From: Xylaria sp. FL1777
Lineage: Eukaryota; Ascomycota; Sordariomycetes; Xylariales; Xylariaceae
Direction: 5' to 3'
Assembly: GCA_022578965.1 (NCBI GenBank)
Contig: MU400511.1
Coordinates: 124,001 to 188,000, forward strand
DNA length: 64,000 nt
Shown: positions 1 through 10,321 of the stretch, piece by piece
Numbering within the stretch: the first letter of the stretch is position 1
Layout of the letters: each line of letters begins with the position of its first letter
Notes under the pieces: generated by a model
Databases searched by the model: none
The model's input: the letters and a program-made list of their open reading frames with translations, nothing else
Told to the model about the DNA's origin: nothing
Program-made: the position numbers and the translations under genes

Positions 1-159
1 ACATTGAAGTAAGATGTAAGTATACCACGGATCTACCACGGACGCTTGCTCGCGTCGGGTATCTTAGGATTAACCCGGTAATCGCTTATACTGCTTAAGT
101 AGGAACGAACGCTACCTAAGTAGGTACCTAAGTTGCTCGACTGGGCGAAGGAGGACGGT

Positions 160-590
160 GGGCCATTACCACATAACACCGACAAACGAAAATGAAATTC
201 AGAAAGCCCAAAAAGCAGCATTTATTATAATTATACCACAATTACACCACAATTACACTATAATTACAGCCTTTTATTTTATTTTAATTAGATAAAAGAG
301 TAATTATAGCATTAGTAATTATAATACTACTTTTTTTTTTAATTAAATCTTGAACTTTTGATTGTTAGTAGCATGTAGTAGTGGCTTACCTATCTATGAG
401 CTATTACCACATGCTACTAATAAACCAAAAAGCTATAAGCTACTAAACATTCTAACAAAGCTAAAACTAAATAAATAAAAAAATAAACAGATTAATTTAA
501 TTAAATGTAAATGTATGTATAAAAAAAGCCATTAGTTTGGTCTTTTTCTGAATTTCATTTTTGATTGTCGGTGTTATGTGGTAATGGCCC
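160..590. mobile_element. MITE-like element with 46-bp terminal inverted repeats
   Basis: The two ends are inverted copies (160-205 and 545-590), each starting GGGCCATTACCACATAAC and matching at 44 of 46 positions. The interior is A+T rich and has no open frame, so this looks like a non-autonomous DNA element. A near-identical 10-bp direct sequence (GCGAAGGAGG at 145-154, GCAAAGGAGG at 594-603) lies just outside each end. It does not abut the ends evenly, so I do not claim it as the target duplication. Superfamily not assigned. Confidence 0.75.
365..420. repeat. Hairpin inside the MITE
   Basis: The arms 365-386 and 399-420 are inverted repeats of 22 bp (19 of 22 paired) around a 12-nt loop. 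All three mismatches are A/G differences, as expected if C-to-T decay hit one arm. It lies inside the TIR element and may be part of its fold-back structure. Confidence 0.6.
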
Positions 591-932
591 TCCGCAAAGG
601 AGGGGCAAATGTAGGTCCCTACCTAGGTCAGAACGCTAACCCGCCAATGGCGTAGCAATTTTCGACTCACCGCCGCCGAGATCGCTCGCAAGCTTTCATA
701 GCTCATCCACTTTTCAAAACCTGTCCGACATCCCACCAACACAAAAGCTCTGTGCTGACTTGACTCTTGACTCGAATTTCACCTGAGGAAAACTTCAACA
801 GCTCTTTTGCTGAGTAGCACATATTGCTGGCCAATATCATACCTAGAAGCACTTTCACCGCTTCCTGTGTGAATATCCCCCAATCCCTCTCTCCACTCAC
901 TCTTTCTTCACATCATCATCATTATCATCGGC
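591..932. other. Upstream region of the ILV5-type gene
   Basis: No gene is seen. The stretch is of normal base composition and should hold the promoter and 5' leader of the reductoisomerase gene that starts at 933. A pyrimidine-rich tract (about 880-910) lies just before the start codon, as is common in fungal leaders. A short ORF on the minus strand overlapping the gene looks like a shadow. Confidence 0.5.
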
Positions 933-2418
933 ATGGCTGCCAGAGGTCTCTCCAAGGCTCTCCGTAGCCAATTGGCCCGTCAATTGGCTTCGCCCGCCGC
1001 CCAGAGACGTTCGTTCGTTGCTGCTTCGAACCTTGTCCGAGCTACTGCTGTTCAGTCTCGCCCTGCTGTGGCCGGTGTTGCTCAGCAGCAGGTGCGCGGC
1101 GTGAAGACCATTGACTTCGCTGGTACACCCGAGGAGGTTTATGGTAGGCTCTTCTAATCGCTGAAAGCAGCAGTATCCTAAATCGTTGCTGACAATTGTG
1201 TCTCTAGAGCGTGCCGACTGGCCTAAGGAGAAACTATTGGTAGGTTCTTGGCCCGGTATCACCCGTCATAATGGTAGGACAAGAAATGTCTTGGCTGATC
1301 ACATATATAGGATTACTTCAAGAACGACACGCTTGCTCTGATCGGCTACGGTTCCCAGGGTCACGGCCAGGGTCTGAACCTCCGCGACAACGGACTGAAC
1401 GTCATCGTCGGTGTCCGAAAGAACGGTCAATCCTGGAAAGATGCAGTACAAGACGGCTGGGTCCCTGGCCAGAACCTCTTCGAGGTCGACGAAGCCATCG
1501 GCAAGGGTACTATTGTTATGAACCTCCTCAGTGATGCTGCCCAGAGCGAAACCTGGCCTGCTATCAAGCCCCAACTAACCAAGGGAAAGGTAAGTTATAC
1601 GAAGAAAACGTCCTACTATCGAGACCCAGCTCACATTTACACAGACTCTGTACTTTTCTCACGGCTTCTCTCCCGTTTTCAAGGATGTGACCAATGTTGA
1701 CGTCCCCAAGGACATCGATGTGATCCTAGTTGCTCCTAAGGGCTCAGGTCGAACTGTCCGTTCGCTCTTCCGTGAGGGCCGTGGCATCAACTCCTCTTAC
1801 GCCGTCTACCAGGATGTCACTGGCAAGGCTGAGGAGAAGGCCCAGGCCCTTGGTGTTGCTGTCGGCAGTGGTTACCTCTACAAGACTACCTTCGAGAAAG
1901 AGGTGTACTCTGATCTCTACGGCGAGCGTGGCTGTCTAATGGGAGGTATTCACGGAATGTTCCTTGCACAGTACGAGGTTCTCCGTGAGCGAGGCCACAG
2001 CCCCAGCGAGGCTTTCAACGAGACCGTCGAGGAGGCTACTCAGAGCTTGTATCCTCTGATTGGTGCTAACGGTATGGACTGGATGTACGAGGCCTGCTCT
2101 ACTACCGCCCGCCGTGGCGCCATTGATTGGACCCCTAAATTCAAAGCCGCCCTCAAACCCGTCTTCAACCAGCTATACGATTCCGTCATTGATGGCTCCG
2201 AGACCAAGCGATCGCTCGAGTACAACAGCCAGAAGGATTACCGACAGAAATTCCAGGCTGAAATGGAGGAAATCCGGAACATGGAGATCTGGAAAGCCGG
2301 CCGAGCCGTTAGGTAAGCATGATACACAACAGCTTTCTCCAGCCCCATTGCCATAGTTGCCGTGAATTGTTGCTGACTTGAATTTTGAAGATCGCTCCGA
2401 CCCGAGAACCAGAAGTAA
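933..2418 (+). CDS. ILV5: Ketol-acid reductoisomerase, mitochondrial precursor
   Basis: Second common step of valine, leucine and isoleucine synthesis: isomerises and NADPH-reduces acetolactate or acetohydroxybutyrate in the mitochondrial matrix. Exons inferred from GT..AG sites that keep the frame: 933-1143, 1208-1239, 1311-1589, 1645-2312, 2391-2418, giving 405 residues, close to the yeast and Neurospora enzymes. Residues 1 to about 57 are Arg/Ala/Ser/Gln rich and lack acidic residues, a typical matrix presequence. The Rossmann loop GYGSQGHGQG lies at residues 93-102. The catalytic domain follows (GERGCLMGGIHG, then the YPLIGANGMDWMYEACS stretch), and the protein ends RSLRPENQK, encoded partly by a 28-nt last exon. 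All parts of the family are present and no lesion is visible. The 32-nt second exon is small but is needed to join EEVYERADWP. Confidence 0.95.
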
Positions 2419-3233
2419 ATTCAGTAACGAAGCGAGTGGCGTTGGGCATTTATTGGTTTGGGAACAAAATTTTTGGCGTGCATACCTCGGAGGTGTTTAG
2501 GAGATGGCAAAACTTGTTTGTACTTGTATTCAGGATTCCCCAGATATCATAATCTCTCGCGAGGACCAAAGGGATTAAGTCCAAAAGTTATGTCGAGTTA
2601 TGTTATTCTATTATATTTTCTCATTCGCGCCTGGTGATTGGCATCCCGTCTCGAGTGCGATTCTCGGCCGTTTATAATTCAATCCCCCGGCAAAATGAAT
2701 ATAAGTAGACGATATCCGTTATCGGATCAATAGGCCCACCCGGAGAGAGTCGGGGAAGTTGGGGATCGCTTCGATGATCCACAGGGCGGGCCAATATACC
2801 GGTATCCTCTATAATATCTTCCACGTTACCCAGGTAGGTAATTAAAGTAGGCACATGTACAGTAAAGGCACTTCTATGATTCGCTCGACTGCCGAGTGTT
2901 GCACTTGGTACCGATATTGAATTTGTATCCCGAATGACCAGGTTCTACTGTGATTGATTTGATTGCTTTCGTGCCTGATCTCTATTATAAAGGATATAAC
3001 TATACAGTATTCATTTATGTTGTGAGTAACTACTTCTACATCTATCACTACTAGTTCCGTTTTCACGTGTAGAGGTCACTTACCATTTAAGATAGATGAG
3101 AATTAGAACATATTTCTAAAAAAAAGAAAAGGGGAAAAAGAAGCGGCGAGGAATAGAGAGACACGGAAGAGAGGAAGAACAAGAAACAAACTCAACAGGG
3201 AGAAGAAACAAGACGCCGAGAACGTAAAACAAC
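2419..3233. other. Intergenic region, no gene seen
   Basis: This holds the 3' end of the reductoisomerase gene and the upstream region of the dehydratase gene. The last 120 bases before 3234 are purine-rich (GAGGAAGAACAAGAAAC-like) and may be the dehydratase 5' leader. The short minus-strand ORFs here have no recognisable content. Confidence 0.5.
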
Positions 3234-4684
3234 ATGGCAGACCCCTCGACCTCGCCCCCGCTGACGCGGGCCTCGGTATTCGAGGCGCGCGAGTTGATCA
3301 AGGAGTTCGTGCATCACACGCCCACGCTCACGAATGCCACACTAGACAGGCTTGCTTCGACGCCAGCGGCCGCGGGGAATGGTGATGGGGATGGAGGGAG
3401 ACAACCCGCAAAGCCCAAGATGCGGCTGTATTTCAAGTGCGAGAACTTGCAGCGCATCGGCGCCTTCAAGATCCGCGGCGCGTTCCACGCCATCGAGCGC
3501 TTGAAGAGGGAGCCTGGGTGGGAGGAGGGCGGGGGCAGGGAGAGAGGGGTTGTTACACATAGTAGTGGTAAGTCTCGCATGTTCCTTTTCCTTTTCCCCC
3601 TTTCATGGTTTTGTCGAGAAGATCTCATTGGCAGTGGGGTGTTTTCACGTGTGAGTTCTTTTAGGTGTATATGGGAGTCTATGGGAATGGGGGTGGTTCA
3701 TGATATAGTTGGAAGATTAAAGAAAAGAAAGGGGGAAAAAAAGGAAAAAAGCCTGGTTTCATCCTATGTCTGTCAAGTTAACGCGCATCGACAGGAAACC
3801 ATGCACAAGCCCTTGCCCTCGCGGCGCGCACCAATGGCATACCAGCCCACATCGTCATGCCGTCTATCTCGGCGCCGCCCAAGATCGCCGCGACGAAGGG
3901 CTACGGCGCGAACGTGGTGTTCAGCGGGAGCACGAGCGTCGAGCGCGAGGCCGTCGTCGAGAAGGTCATGGAGGAGACGGGCGCGCGTCTCGTGCCGCCG
4001 TACGATCACCCCGATATCGTGCTCGGCCAAGGCACGCTGGGCTTGGAGCTCCTGGAGGATGCTCAGGACATCATCGCAGCGGCAGCCGGTGCCGAGCATG
4101 CAAAGAAAGACGGACCAATGCCAGCTGAGCGCAGCCTCCGGGCGCCTATAACGACGCCTAAACTCCCCGAAAGCAAGAAGACGAATCCCGGCCTCGACGC
4201 TATCCTCGCCCCCTGCGGCGGCGGCGGGATGCTTTCGGGAGTGGCGCTGTCGTGTGAAGGGACTGGGGCCCGCGTTTTCGGGTGCGAGCCGTGGTTCGAG
4301 GGCGCCGACGACGCCAAGCGAGGATACGAGGCTGGGAAGCGCGTGGAAGCGGTGTCGACGCTCACGGTCGCGGACGGGCTGCGCACTCCACTTGGCAAAA
4401 TCCCCTGGGGCATTATCTACGAGCGAAGGCTGGTGGCTGGCTTCTATAGCGTTAGTGAGGACGAGATCATCGCTGCACTCAAGCTCATCTACGAGCGCTT
4501 CAAGCTGGTCGTCGAGCCGAGCTCCGCCGTGCCCCTCGCCGTCGCGCTCTTCAACGAGGACTTCCGGAGCCTCGTTGAGCGCGAGGGTGGCGAGGATGGA
4601 TGGGATATTGGCATCGTGATTAGTGGTGGTAACGTTAGCTTGGAAGCTCTCGGGAAGTTGTTTGCGCGTAAGGAGGGTCAGTAG
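3234..4684 (+). CDS. PLP-dependent serine/threonine dehydratase (serine racemase-like, fold type II)
   Basis: Predicted to deaminate L-serine or L-threonine (or a 3-hydroxyaspartate-type substrate) using pyridoxal phosphate. Exons 3234-3567 and 3795-4684 give 407 residues. The 227-bp intron splits the PLP-phosphate-contact motif, which reads HSSGNHAQALALAA after splicing. The Schiff-base lysine is Lys79 in AFKIRGA, and the glycine loop CGGGGMLSG starts at Cys252. The C-terminal EPSSAVPLAVAL and GGNVSLE segments are also typical. Two inserts look lineage-specific: a Gly/Asp/Ala-rich stretch at about residues 44-62 and a loop at about 213-245. No ACT domain is present, which argues against the biosynthetic, isoleucine-regulated threonine deaminase. 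It could be a serine racemase or SRY1-type enzyme; the exact substrate is not decidable here. The gene is very G+C rich, so long antisense frames are shadows. Confidence 0.88.
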
Positions 4685-5285
4685 GGATGCGGCCATGAGT
4701 CTACCTGTGCGGAGGGGTAAAATGGTATGTTGAAAAGAGAGTTATTCATGGTGTGGCCTGGATTCGAACGCGCTTCCTAGATATCTCAAAAAAAGAATCG
4801 AGGGCTTAAGGCGAACTCAACATCCCTTGACCGGAAAACACCTGCTGCCTATGGCCCTGCCTCTGACACAGCTGTTGTTCCTCCCGACTACTTTACCACT
4901 CGACCACAAGGCGTGGGAGGGGAACGTCTGTTAAAAGGGTGCGCACTTGGGATAAGCTATATACTTGGTACCTGATAGGTATACTTGGTACTTAGGTACA
5001 TCAACATGATGAGATCACCCAGATAGGGGTAATAGGGGGGAAAAGGGGGAGAGTCAGATTTCAAAGCGGAACTTCATGATAACAAGTAGTGAATGTTTTT
5101 TTCCATAGATCTAGATCCGCTATATCTTGTGCGTATCAAATTCTAAGAACGCATCGCCATGCTAGCTCACAGTAACTCCCTTAACCCATCCATGCTTCGA
5201 ACAAATATGTAGTACCTGCTCTGCCACCCCAGTATATGTCGTAATGATATCCCTTGAAAGCTACCACAACAGCTTCTATACGTCC
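4685..5285. other. Intergenic region between convergent genes
   Basis: The dehydratase gene (plus) and the transporter gene (minus) converge here, so this should hold both 3' untranslated regions. Apart from the tRNA-like element and a few GGTAC/CTTAGGTAC microrepeats near 4967-5000, nothing is recognisable. Confidence 0.5.
4748..4915 (-). other. Possible degenerate tRNA or Pol III element
   Basis: On the minus strand an A-box-like TGGTCGAGTGG (about 4898-4908) is followed about 130 nt later by a B-box-like GTTCGAATCC (about 4762-4771), then a TTTT run about 30 nt further on (4723-4735 area) that could stop Pol III. The spacing would need an intron of about 90 nt. The T-stem does not pair (GCGCG against CCAGG) and no clean acceptor or anticodon arm forms. 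It may be a decayed tRNA, a tRNA-derived element or chance. Confidence 0.25.
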
Positions 5286-7109
5286 TCATCCCATCTGCTC
5301 GTTCATCACCTTTCGCCATTTCTGACTGTTACGCCTAATAAGAAATAGAGCTATAGTGCCGCCAATCCAAGCAATAAGCGCCACAGCAGTGGCCAACCAT
5401 CCATAGCCAATAGCGTCGATCAGCGGTCGTGTGACGACCGTACCAGTCGCGCTGAGGATGTTCCGCACGAAATTATTAAGAGCTACGCCGGAACTCGCCC
5501 GCTTCGGCATGAACTCGGTGAGCATTGTGGTAGCCATACTGAAAACCAACATGCTACCAACGCCAAAGAAGAAGTTCGCCACGCTGGGCACGGCCCAGTG
5601 CTGATGCGTCTGGATGGTCCAGCCAAACCACACGAGCGCGCCGGGGTACAGCGTCGAGGAGAGCCACGCGTTCTCGCGGACGCGGTCTTCGGGGTAGAAA
5701 ATGAGGCGGCCGCGCGCATCGTACCGGCCAGCTCTGCGCGCCGAGCGCTCCATGATACGATCGAGCCACGGCCCACCCAACAAGGAGGCAATGAAGTACC
5801 CGAGGGAGCTTGGGATATACAGGACGCCGACGATCAGGGGCGAGAAGTTGTACGGCGGCGCCGCGAACGCGGACTGGATGCAGATGTTGAGCACGTACAG
5901 CGAGCCGAAGGTGATGGCGGCGTACGACACGGTCAGCGCCACGGCCGGGAAACGCAGGAACTTCAGGATCGACAGCGGATCGACGAACACGCGCTTCACC
6001 CACAGGCCGGCCGTCTTCGTGCGGGCCTGCATGACGGACCGCCGAGTCGAGACGCGCGAGAGCGCCGTATCGGCGTCGTCCGGCGACGACGCGGCGGCCG
6101 CGACTTTTTGTTCCTGGAGGCTGCGCGGCAGCGTCTCGGGGACGCCGAACAAGACGAGCACGACGATGACGGCGCCGTACACGGCGAGGAAGTACATGGT
6201 GCTGCGCCAGCCGTAGCTGGCCGTGAGGGCGCCGCCGATGATAGGAGCCAGCAGCGGGCCCATCAGGGGGCCGAGGTAGAAGATGCCCATAGCGCGACCG
6301 CGCTCCCTCGGCTCCCAGAGGTCGGCGATGGTGCCGGCGCCGACGGCCTGCACGGACGCCGCGGCCCCGCCCGCGAACACGCGGAAGGCGATCAGCTGCC
6401 CGATGTTCTGGCTCCGGCCGCTCGCCGTGGTGAACGCGGCGTTCAGCGCGAACGAGACCAGGTAGATGCTGCGGCGGCCCAGCGTCTCCGAGAACGAGGA
6501 CCACCACAGCGGGAAGATGGACATCGATAACATGTACACGGCCACCGATAAGTTCACCACTGTTTCTGAGACGTGGAGGTCTGTGGCGATCTCCGCGAGG
6601 GAGGCTACATGCCGCCGCCGTGTTAGTGGCGAGAGATATGGAGAGTGAAGTGGTAGGGTTGAGATATAGTACAGAGTAAAGAGAGAACCAGTCAAAGTAA
6701 ACTCACGGTATAGAATTGCAGACCCCATTGGCGCCGCGGACGCAGCCACGGCGACGAATAGCGTCAACACCCATTTCACGCTATTGGCGTAATGGTATGG
6801 ATTGTCGATCTCCGGTATAAGCGAGAGCCACGGGAGCAAGCCTCTCCGGCTCTCTTTGGGGACGGGGGTCGTGTTTCGAGGCCGTGCAGACGAGGCTGCG
6901 GACCGCACTGCACTCAGAGGACCGCCATCCTCGTCTTTCTCACTCGGGCGGTTGTGAACGGGTGGTGGGAAAGCAGGTGTGGGTGATACTGGCTCATCTG
7001 CCCATTCCTTCTCAGTCGTCGTTGTGCCGCCACTGCTCGAGTTTCTACGCCGCTCTGACGCTTGAGTGGCTGGGAATAGCTCTTCTGCCTTTTCTGGTTC
7101 ACTGGACAT
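5286..7109 (-). CDS. MFS transporter, DHA1 (12-TM drug:H+ antiporter) type
   Basis: Membrane transporter expected to export drugs, polyamines or metabolites by proton antiport. The frame 7109-5286 is open throughout, but it contains a 102-bp intron (6605-6706; GTGAGT donor, GTAG acceptor) that keeps frame and has no stop. Removing it joins ILY to PSLAEIATDLHVSE, the usual end of TM1 and start of the first loop, and gives 573 residues instead of 607. About 100 cytosolic N-terminal residues (Ser/Pro/Glu rich) precede TM1. Seen in order: the loop 2-3 motif ETLGRRSIYL, the antiporter motif C in TM5 (GPLMGPLLAPIIGG), ETLP after TM6, a long basic central loop, and TMs 7-12. The QDR-like sequence points to DHA1. 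The substrate is unknown and no cluster partner is near. Confidence 0.88.
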   Translation of the reverse strand: MSSEPEKAEELFPATQASERRRNSSSGGTTTTEKEWADEPVSPTPAFPPPVHNRPSEKDEDGGPLSAVRSAASSARPRNTTPVPKESRRGLLPWLSLIPEIDNPYHYANSVKWVLTLFVAVAASAAPMGSAILYREFTLTGSLFTLYYISTLPLHSPYLSPLTRRRHVASLAEIATDLHVSETVVNLSVAVYMLSMSIFPLWWSSFSETLGRRSIYLVSFALNAAFTTASGRSQNIGQLIAFRVFAGGAAASVQAVGAGTIADLWEPRERGRAMGIFYLGPLMGPLLAPIIGGALTASYGWRSTMYFLAVYGAVIVVLVLFGVPETLPRSLQEQKVAAAASSPDDADTALSRVSTRRSVMQARTKTAGLWVKRVFVDPLSILKFLRFPAVALTVSYAAITFGSLYVLNICIQSAFAAPPYNFSPLIVGVLYIPSSLGYFIASLLGGPWLDRIMERSARRAGRYDARGRLIFYPEDRVRENAWLSSTLYPGALVWFGWTIQTHQHWAVPSVANFFFGVGSMLVFSMATTMLTEFMPKRASSGVALNNFVRNILSATGTVVTRPLIDAIGYGWLATAVALIAWIGGTIALFLIRRNSQKWRKVMNEQMG

Positions 7110-8277
7110 CTTCGAACATGAGATCCTCTTGTATCTACGGTGCTATCTTCGATTGTATAAGACGACGACACAGTTATCACGTAGATTGATCGAGAATGAC
7201 TGACACCGGGGTCTGGAAAAAAAAAAAAAAGAAAGTTGCACAATTCCCAGCCTTCTATGTGATATTATCAGTGTATATGATGCAGGTAATAATTGGTAGT
7301 ATGTTATTGGTGGTTCGTCAAGAGGCGCAAAAGGGTAATGTTCAATAGATAATATTCTATTCTAAAAAACGACATTCTTCACCAAGAATGGTTATTCGTA
7401 CTATTTAATGATTTTCGTGCCGGGCCTTCTCCCAACATATGACGAGCCAACACATTTGTCCATCATCGGAACCAAGCCCAACGAAGGCAGACGGGAATAA
7501 GACGAGAATGCCGTCTTTCTTCTTGTTCGGAAGGTAGATTCGGTGGAGCCCATCGATCTCGCGCGTTGAATGGTGCTAGCACCGGCTGTCCTGTGACTAT
7601 TTGTGGGGGTTTGGAGGTGAGCAAGAGGAGGCGTGCGCCCCGGGACCGGGCTGCATTGTATGACGCTTTGTAATAGATATCTCGGGCTTCGGCTCGGCCT
7701 TTTGTGGGCGAAGGATCCCTACTCCTCCCGGATGCTAGTCTATCATGCATGCTATCTTTCGTGCTCAACCGATATTGGTTAGATAGATCAATGCTCTTAT
7801 TTGTTGCATGTGTCGTACAATGACTGTCTCGAAGGGACATATATCCTAGATATCTATATCTCACAAGCAGGTGACAAGGTTGTCTAGTGTTGATTCGTTC
7901 TAACAAGTTCCCTCGATAATACTTGTAAGGTACCTATCGGGGGCTTCACTAATCCCCAAGCCATACATAATAAGCCAGAATATGAGGTACTATAATGAGT
8001 ATTCATATCGCTAAATGGTATGCCAATGATGTTTTGATCCCATGGCGTATTATGCGCCTATTAAATGGTTGGCAGTAAACTCAAGTATATACAGGCTCAC
8101 CGGTTTTGTCCTTGGAGGCTTGCCATCTTAAAGGCGGGATATCACGGATTGGGCTATTTCCGCCAATGCTTGCCTAAATATTTTCTCAGATATGAGGAAC
8201 CCCCAAGGTGTTCCAGATATATGTCTCTAGGACCCTCTCCAAATCTATAAAACTACTTGCCTTTATGGTATAAATTG
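7110..8277. other. Intergenic region, no intact gene
   Basis: The first part is the upstream region of the transporter gene. Further on the composition is normal but frames are short. A 147-codon minus-strand frame (7463-7906) shows no motif, membrane segment or compositional sign of coding. A short plus-strand stretch around 8041-8280 may belong to the decayed gene that follows. Confidence 0.4.
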
Positions 8278-8679
8278 AACGCGGCTCCCTATGCTCAATA
8301 TGACGACGTAGATTGGATGATACAGGAATTCTACTAAGAAGGTATGCCATTGGCAGGGTTAAAACTTGATCCTCGAATTATGAATAATCTGTTTAGATGC
8401 CAAAAATCCCTTGATCCCTTCGAAGCCTCTGGGAATAAGACAGAATACTAAGTCTATATACACAACCTTACGAACCATTGGGATTTCGAAATTAACGTCA
8501 GTCCCAGTCCGTTGGCGCCGTTTGAAGTTGAAGTACGAATTTACACCTATACCGATGACGTTAAGTTCGAACTGATCGAAGACTTTTCACATAACCTAAA
8601 GCCTTTCTTCAAGGCGCTCTTAGGATCTATGTCTTTCTTACTTAGAAACCCGACTTCGAGGATGATGAAAGCTCAATGA
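8278..8679 (+). pseudogene. Decayed protein-coding remnant, function unknown
   Basis: One frame runs 133 codons and is broken only by two TAA codons (8335-8337 and 8449-8451) before a TGA at 8677-8679. Its composition is protein-like, for example YDDVDWMIQEFY, then NHWDFEINVSPSPLAPFEVE and SHNLKPFFKALLGSM. Both stops could be former CAA codons, as C-to-T mutation would give. No family recognised. It lies on the gene side of the AT island and may be part of one larger broken gene with the remnant at 8883-9261. Confidence 0.5.
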
Positions 8680-8882
8680 TTCGCCAGACATCATACTTTC
8701 GGCAAATATAGCAACGATTCTTTCAGCTGGCAGGTGTCATCCCTAACTTATCAACACTAATTCATGGCTAAAACAGGCTCACAACTTCAACCCAATCCCA
8801 AAAGCCATACACAGGATTAGTCTTCCCACCCGTGAAGCCTTTCCAGCCCTCGCTTGCCTCCTAGATAATCACCCCATACTTC

Positions 8883-9261
8883 ATGAATACCCGACCACGA
8901 CTTTCGTTATACCCGGCTACTATGCCCACATTCGTCGGCGCGTCCCAGAGCGGCTGCAAATCAACGCCGCCATTTACGCGAACGAGCACCACCCTCTGCG
9001 CAGCGTCTGGTTGCGGGCGTGCTTCGCCAACTCATCTGTCTCGACTGTCTCGAAGAGACCCATTCCCTTGACCTAGTTGAACGATCATACCTCTACATCG
9101 CCACGCGATGCGTTATTGGCATACGCGATGCCGCCTACAAGTGGCTATGGCGTCGGGGGCGCAGCAGCAGCGGTGTCAGCGCACTGTTCGTAGATCTTAT
9201 GTATCCAAGGGATTCACTGCCCTTTTCTAAAATGCGCTTGATAGTGTTGGCGCTTAAATGA
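8883..9261 (+). pseudogene. Second decayed coding remnant beside the island
   Basis: Two overlapping frames carry protein-like sequence that looks continuous only if the frame changes near 9020-9050. The first part includes YYAHIRRRVPERLQINAAIY, and the second includes LICLDCLEETHSLDLVERSY followed by an Ile/Arg-rich part. This suggests an indel in a former gene. No family recognised. It is still of normal G+C content, so it lies outside the heavily mutated zone. It ends about 130 bp before the island's left border repeat. Confidence 0.4.
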
Positions 9262-9388
9262 TAGTGGAAAACATTTTCTAGCTTTCACGCGATGGCATAC
9301 TGCTTTGAGAAGGTTAACTTTAAACGCTACAATTAAAAGGATGATTATGACTTTACTGTCCTTAAAACGAGCGAAAAGGAAACTTGTT

Positions 9389-9409
9389 TATATATAATCT
9401 TTGTTATAC
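9389..9409. repeat. Left border direct repeat (21 bp)
   Basis: This 21-bp sequence, beginning TATATATAATC and ending TTGTTATAC, recurs identically and in the same orientation at 57962-57982. The two copies sit where the base composition changes, at opposite ends of the island. The match stops exactly at these bases on both sides. Confidence 0.85.
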
Positions 9410-10032
9410 CTGCAGCACACTAAGAGAGCAGACAAATTTTTAACTAAGCTACTAGTTATTGCGCGACCCAAAAAAAGCACATAGAATAGCTAAATAAGTT
9501 CTAAATATAGAAAAGCTTAGCTATTATAACATAGCTAAAAAACTGATTAAGTTATAAGCAGCTGCAAAAATATAAAAACAAAGGCCTTTAAACATAAAGC
9601 AAAAGTAGCTAAACATTAATATTAGCTTTTTTTTAAGCTAAAAAAAGTTTATTATAACTATAGAGCAAAAACTAAAGCATTTATTATAAAGCTATTTGCT
9701 ATTTATAGTTTTAAAAAAGCTGCTTATTATAAGTTTACGTTTATAAATTTTAAAGTAAAGCATAATATAATAAAGTATTAAAAATAGCAATATAAAATTA
9801 TAAACATAAAACTATAAAAGTTAAAAAATATATATTATAAAAAAGCAAAGCAATTAAGCAACTTTATTAAATATTAAACATTAAAATTTTATTAAAACTT
9901 TTAGCTACTAAATATATAATAATGCTAACTTTTAAAAGTTATATAAATAATTTTTAATTAGTTTATTTATATAAAACTTTTAGCTTTTTTATTTGCTATA
10001 GCTTTTTTTACTTTTTTAATTATAACTTAAAG
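9410..10032. other. Left part of the older sequence that element D entered
   Basis: AT-rich sequence between the left border repeat and the D target duplication. The first 80 bases keep more G+C. In the plus strand a stretch at about 9560-9900 reads as a Lys/Tyr/Phe-rich, stop-broken frame that could be an old coding region. With 56399-57961 it would have formed one unit of about 2.2 kb before D inserted. No family or terminal inverted repeat could be recognised. Confidence 0.4.
10028..10032. repeat. Target site duplication of element D, left copy (TAAAG)
   Basis: TAAAG directly precedes the 5' LTR of D at 10033. The same five bases directly follow the 3' LTR at 56394-56398. Confidence 0.9.
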
Positions 10033-10225
10033 TGTTATAACTAAGCTACTTAAGTACTTTAGCACATGTTATATATTATTTATATATATAGGATATTTTT
10101 CCTATATTTATTTCATAGGAGTTTTTTTTCTTCTTTAAGCTTTAGTTTTATTAAATACTTACTATAAAACTAGAGATATATTAATTATTATATTTAACTT
10201 TTAATGCTTTATACTTTTTGTAATA
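10033..10225 (+). repeat. Element D 5' LTR
   Basis: 193 bp, same length and orientation as 56201-56393. It keeps G and C near its outer left end (AGGATATTTTTCC, TTCATAGGAG) where the other copy has only A and T, while its inner end has lost C (final CA reads TA). Confidence 0.92.
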
Positions 10226-10321
10226 ATTTTAAAGCTTTTTAAAATAAGGTTACTTATAATACTTTATTATATTATAAAATAGCTAAACACTAATTAATTA
10301 TATGAGCTAGTGCTATTTTTA

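Noticed and set aside
3773..4696. 307-codon antisense frame over the dehydratase
   Set aside because: High G+C third positions of the real gene keep the antisense frame open. The product is Arg/Ala/His-rich without family features.
5554..6530. Long frames on both strands overlapping the transporter gene
   Set aside because: Shadows of a G+C-rich coding sequence. The minus-strand frame with 12 transmembrane segments and MFS motifs explains the region.
7463..7906. 147-codon minus-strand frame
   Set aside because: No motif, no splice partners and no codon bias. It looks like chance in a region of normal composition.
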